Source: Desulfobacteraceae bacterium (GTDB lineage: Bacteria > Desulfobacterota > Desulfobacteria > Desulfobacterales > Desulfosarcinaceae). From it: a stretch of DNA of 16,930 nt. This document shows, one piece after another, positions 14,900 through 16,930 of this stretch. The first letter of the stretch is position 1, and each line of letters starts with the position of its first letter. The position numbers and the translations under genes were made by a program. The notes beneath the pieces are model-generated. The model saw only the letters and a list, made by a program, of their open reading frames with translations, ran no database searches and was not told where the DNA came from. Location of the stretch: contig JALVQM010000159.1 in assembly GCA_027025615.1 (NCBI GenBank), positions 1-16,930 of the forward strand, read 5' to 3'.

Positions 14900-15484
14900 A
14901 TGAGGAAAAGAATGTGGATTAGCGTAGCCCTGCTGCTGATAGTGCCGGGGTTGATCATGACGGTCTCATGCGCCAAGAAAACTGTTGAAAGTGAACCCGC
15001 CGCCACGGAAACTGCGCCGGCACCGGCTCCCCAGCCAGAGGCAACCCAACCTGAGCAGGCGGCCAAGCAAGAACAACCGGAGCAAAGTGCGGTTGAGGCA
15101 GAGCAGCTCAAAGCCCAACAGGAAGAAAGGGCCAGAGAGGCTGCCCGTAACCTTTTCATTAACGAGGATGTCTATTTCGCTTTTGACAGCGCTGCACTTT
15201 CTGACGTAGCTCAGCAGGTATTGCGCAGCAAGGCGGACTGGTTGCAGGAAAATCCTGACGTTACAGTAACCATCGAGGGTCATTGTGACGAGCGCGGTAC
15301 TGCTGCCTACAACCTTGCCCTGGGTGAGAGACGTGCCCAGAGCGCCAAGGCTTTCCTGGTCAACCTGGGAATTGATCCTGCCAGGTTGAATACCATCAGT
15401 TATGGTGAGGAACGGCCGGTTGATCCAGGCCATAATGAAGAGGCCTGGGCTAAAAACAGGCGGGCTCATTTTACAATCGACTAA
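14900..15484 (+). CDS. pal: Pal peptidoglycan-associated lipoprotein
   Basis: Pal is an outer-membrane lipoprotein that grips peptidoglycan and is the target of TolB/TolA. The 194 residues have a lipoprotein signal with acylated C24. The lipobox MTVSC is slightly unusual, with Thr at -3. An Ala/Pro/Glu/Gln-rich tether (~29-80) is longer than in E. coli Pal. The OmpA-like domain (~85-194) carries FAFDSAAL, EGHCDERGT (D130) and YNLALGERRA (N138, R145), the residues that bind diaminopimelate in this family. The ATG at 14900 has AGGAGG 5-6 bases upstream. It begins 37 bases after tolB; a strong terminator lies downstream. Confidence 0.96.
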   Translation: MRKRMWISVALLLIVPGLIMTVSCAKKTVESEPAATETAPAPAPQPEATQPEQAAKQEQPEQSAVEAEQLKAQQEERAREAARNLFINEDVYFAFDSAALSDVAQQVLRSKADWLQENPDVTVTIEGHCDERGTAAYNLALGERRAQSAKAFLVNLGIDPARLNTISYGEERPVDPGHNEEAWAKNRRAHFTID

Positions 15485-15593
15485 TCGCTGTCGCAGGTTT
15501 TTGGCAAAGAGCCGGTCGGGTGGACAATTTTACCAATGACCGGTAAGAGTCCAAACAGCTGTTCATTGCTGTAATTATAACAGATAAGACCAA

Positions 15594-15639
15594 GGAGGCC
15601 ACCGGCACGTTTGTGTCGGTGGCCGCCTGTTTTGTTTTT
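15594..15639 (+). terminator. Rho-independent terminator after pal
   Basis: The arms GGAGGCCACCGGCAC (15594-15608) and GTGTCGGTGGCCGCC (15613-15627) pair over 15 positions with one mismatch and one G-U. The loop is four bases, and TGTTTTGTTTTT follows. This is the strongest terminator signature in the window. It lies about 110 bases after pal and only 29 bases before the cpoB start. Confidence 0.9.
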
Positions 15640-15668
15640 CGATAATTTCCGCAAAATGGGGCCATACC

Positions 15669-16529
15669 ATGAAAAAGACGGCTCTTTTTATCATCTTGAC
15701 GATTGTTTTGGCCGGATGCGCCTTACAAAAAGACGTGTACCTGCTGGAAGACCGTGTAGTAGCCCTTGAACAGCGTAACCGCAAGCTCCAGGAACGCAGC
15801 AAACATCTGGAGGCCCAGGAAAGGCAGGCCCAGGCTACCATTGAATCTCTGGAAAAAAGCCGCAAAACGGAAATCCGACAATTAAGGGAAAACTACGCGA
15901 GAGTAGCTGCCGACCTGGATCGTATAGACCAGGAGGCAAGGTTAGCCCAGGGACGCCTGGAAGAGGTCGAATTTGCTTTGAGCAAAAAGCTGGGCAAAGC
16001 CGCGAATGATTTCCAGCAGCGCAACAAACAGCTTGAGTCTATCCAGAAAAAGCTGGTTGAACTGGAACTTCGCCTGGCCAATTTGGAACAGTACGTAGGG
16101 ATTGAAAATGGCAGCAAAGCCGGAGCCTCGAAGCAAACCAAAGCTGCTCCGGCGGTTGTTACTCCGGAAAGCCTTTACCAAGCTGCCAAACAAGACTTCG
16201 ATAAAGGTCGCTTTGCCTCTGCGCGTAAAGGCTTTAATGAACTGATTAAAGCCTTTCCAAAAAGCGAGAAAGCCGACAATGCCCAGTTCTGGATTGGCGA
16301 AAGTTACTACCGCGAGAAATGGTACGAAAAAGCTATCCTGGAATATCAAGAGGTTATAGATAAATACCCCAGGGGTAACAAGGTTCCAGCCGCAATGCTG
16401 AAGCAGGCCATGGCCTTTTTGAAATTAAAGGACAAGGCCAATGCGCGCCTTGTATTGACCAGGCTGATTGATAAGTTCCCGAAGAGTAACGAGGCGAAAC
16501 TGGCCGCCAAGAAGTTGAAATCCCTTTAG
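15669..16529 (+). CDS. cpoB: YbgF/CpoB-like Tol-Pal coordinator, predicted lipoprotein
   Basis: In E. coli this periplasmic protein links Tol-Pal to septal peptidoglycan synthesis. The 286 residues start with a lipoprotein signal (VLAGC, acylated C17), so this version is probably membrane-anchored, unlike soluble E. coli CpoB. A long charged coiled coil (~20-145) with heptad-like Leu/Val spacing follows, then a Gly/Ala/Lys linker, and three tetratricopeptide repeats (~167-199, 204-236, 241-275) with motifs such as NAQFWIGESYYREKWYEKAI. Asp at 22, two residues after the hydrophobic ALQ, is not next to the cysteine, so outer-membrane sorting is likely by enterobacterial rules (inference). The ribosome binding site is modest (GGGG about 8 bases before the ATG). 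A strong terminator sits between it and pal. Confidence 0.9.
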   Translation: MKKTALFIILTIVLAGCALQKDVYLLEDRVVALEQRNRKLQERSKHLEAQERQAQATIESLEKSRKTEIRQLRENYARVAADLDRIDQEARLAQGRLEEVEFALSKKLGKAANDFQQRNKQLESIQKKLVELELRLANLEQYVGIENGSKAGASKQTKAAPAVVTPESLYQAAKQDFDKGRFASARKGFNELIKAFPKSEKADNAQFWIGESYYREKWYEKAILEYQEVIDKYPRGNKVPAAMLKQAMAFLKLKDKANARLVLTRLIDKFPKSNEAKLAAKKLKSL

Positions 16530-16574
16530 TGGTATTTTTTTTGAGCTGAACGGGCCATAGACAAGCGGTTGTAG

Positions 16575-16930
16575 ATGCAGACCATTGTGGGAATAGATCC
16601 AGGCCTGGCCGCAACCGGAATCGGTATAGTTTGCGGTCAAGGTGTCAAGGTTGAGCATTTTGCCTATGGGGTGGTACGTACAAATAAATCCTGCATTTTA
16701 CCGGAGAGACTAGAAAAGATATTTTCTTCGATCCGGAAAGTTTTAATCGATGAAAAGCCTCAATTGATAGTCATTGAGGACGTTTTTTCCCTTGAAAAAT
16801 ACCCCCAGTCCGGTATTACCTTGGGCAAGGTGTGCGGAGTTATCCTGCTTGCCGGCAGGCAGCTAGAGATCCCGGTCTTGGAAATTCCGGTTAGGGAAGC
16901 CAAGCAAGTTCTTACCGGCAATGGTAATGC
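16575..16930 (+). CDS. ruvC: RuvC Holliday-junction resolvase, N-terminal part (partial)
   Basis: RuvC cleaves Holliday junctions together with RuvAB in recombinational repair. About 118 codons are present before the right window edge and I found no stop in the frame. The product starts MQTIVGIDPGLAATGIGI, giving the first catalytic acid D8 in GIDPG. The second is the glutamate of LIVIEDVF, followed by SGITLGKVCGVILLAG and the family-typical KQVLTGNGNA at the edge. The remaining two catalytic acids lie outside the window. The ATG at 16575 follows cpoB by 45 bases and has no strong ribosome binding site. Family assignment is firm; completeness cannot be judged. Confidence 0.92.
   Translation, partial: MQTIVGIDPGLAATGIGIVCGQGVKVEHFAYGVVRTNKSCILPERLEKIFSSIRKVLIDEKPQLIVIEDVFSLEKYPQSGITLGKVCGVILLAGRQLEIPVLEIPVREAKQVLTGNGN

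Noticed and set aside
1..16930. CRISPR arrays, tRNA or rRNA genes, insertion sequences, prophage or toxin-antitoxin genes
   Set aside because: No regular spaced repeats, tRNA-like folds, transposase or phage motifs were seen on either strand; apart from the small inverted repeat, the window is ordinary core chromosome.

Overview
The window looks like chromosomal DNA of a flagellated, Gram-negative, anaerobic-type Desulfobacterota (deltaproteobacterium), probably near the Desulfobacteria. This is an inference from three things: the gene content, a menaquinone-type sdhC-sdhA-sdhB order with a single five-helix di-heme membrane subunit, and CheA and Tol-Pal proteins of deltaproteobacterial style. 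No rRNA is present to settle it. GC content is moderate and I see no abrupt change in codon use.

Left half, minus strand, read from high to low coordinates. An HD-domain phosphohydrolase gene (10688-10116) lies just upstream of sdhC, sdhA and sdhB (10071-6745), which encode a quinone-linked succinate dehydrogenase/fumarate reductase. After a hairpin (6718-6685) comes a sigma-28-type promoter and a gene for a receiver-STAS response regulator (6548-5802). A weak terminator-like hairpin and a second sigma-28-type promoter follow. They precede a chemotaxis operon: hybrid cheA (5575-2225), cheW (2184-1723), cheB (1651-470) and the 5' part of cheR (464-1, cut by the window edge). The two promoters share the layout TAAAG-like -35, 11-base spacer, GATA-containing -10, so the regulator and the che operon are probably one flagellar/chemotaxis regulon.

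Middle. The divergent intergenic region 10689-11380 has no convincing gene. It holds a 7-bp-arm dyad, two candidate promoters, a second palindrome, and a MITE-like imperfect inverted repeat of about 140 bp.

Right half, plus strand. tolQ, tolR, tolA/tonB-like, tolB, pal and ybgF/cpoB (11381-16529) form a complete Tol-Pal envelope system. It links inner-membrane proton motive force to the outer membrane and peptidoglycan, mainly at division. A strong intrinsic terminator sits between pal and cpoB. The 5' part of ruvC (16575 onward), for a Holliday-junction resolvase, runs off the right edge.

Most of the window is well-known core biology, and I do not see a wholly new system. The most interesting points are the paired sigma-28 promoters that tie an uncharacterised receiver-STAS protein to the che operon, an unusually elaborate CheA with a charged insertion in its CheW-like domain, the HD phosphohydrolase placed ahead of sdh, the strong terminator ahead of cpoB, and the inverted-repeat element.
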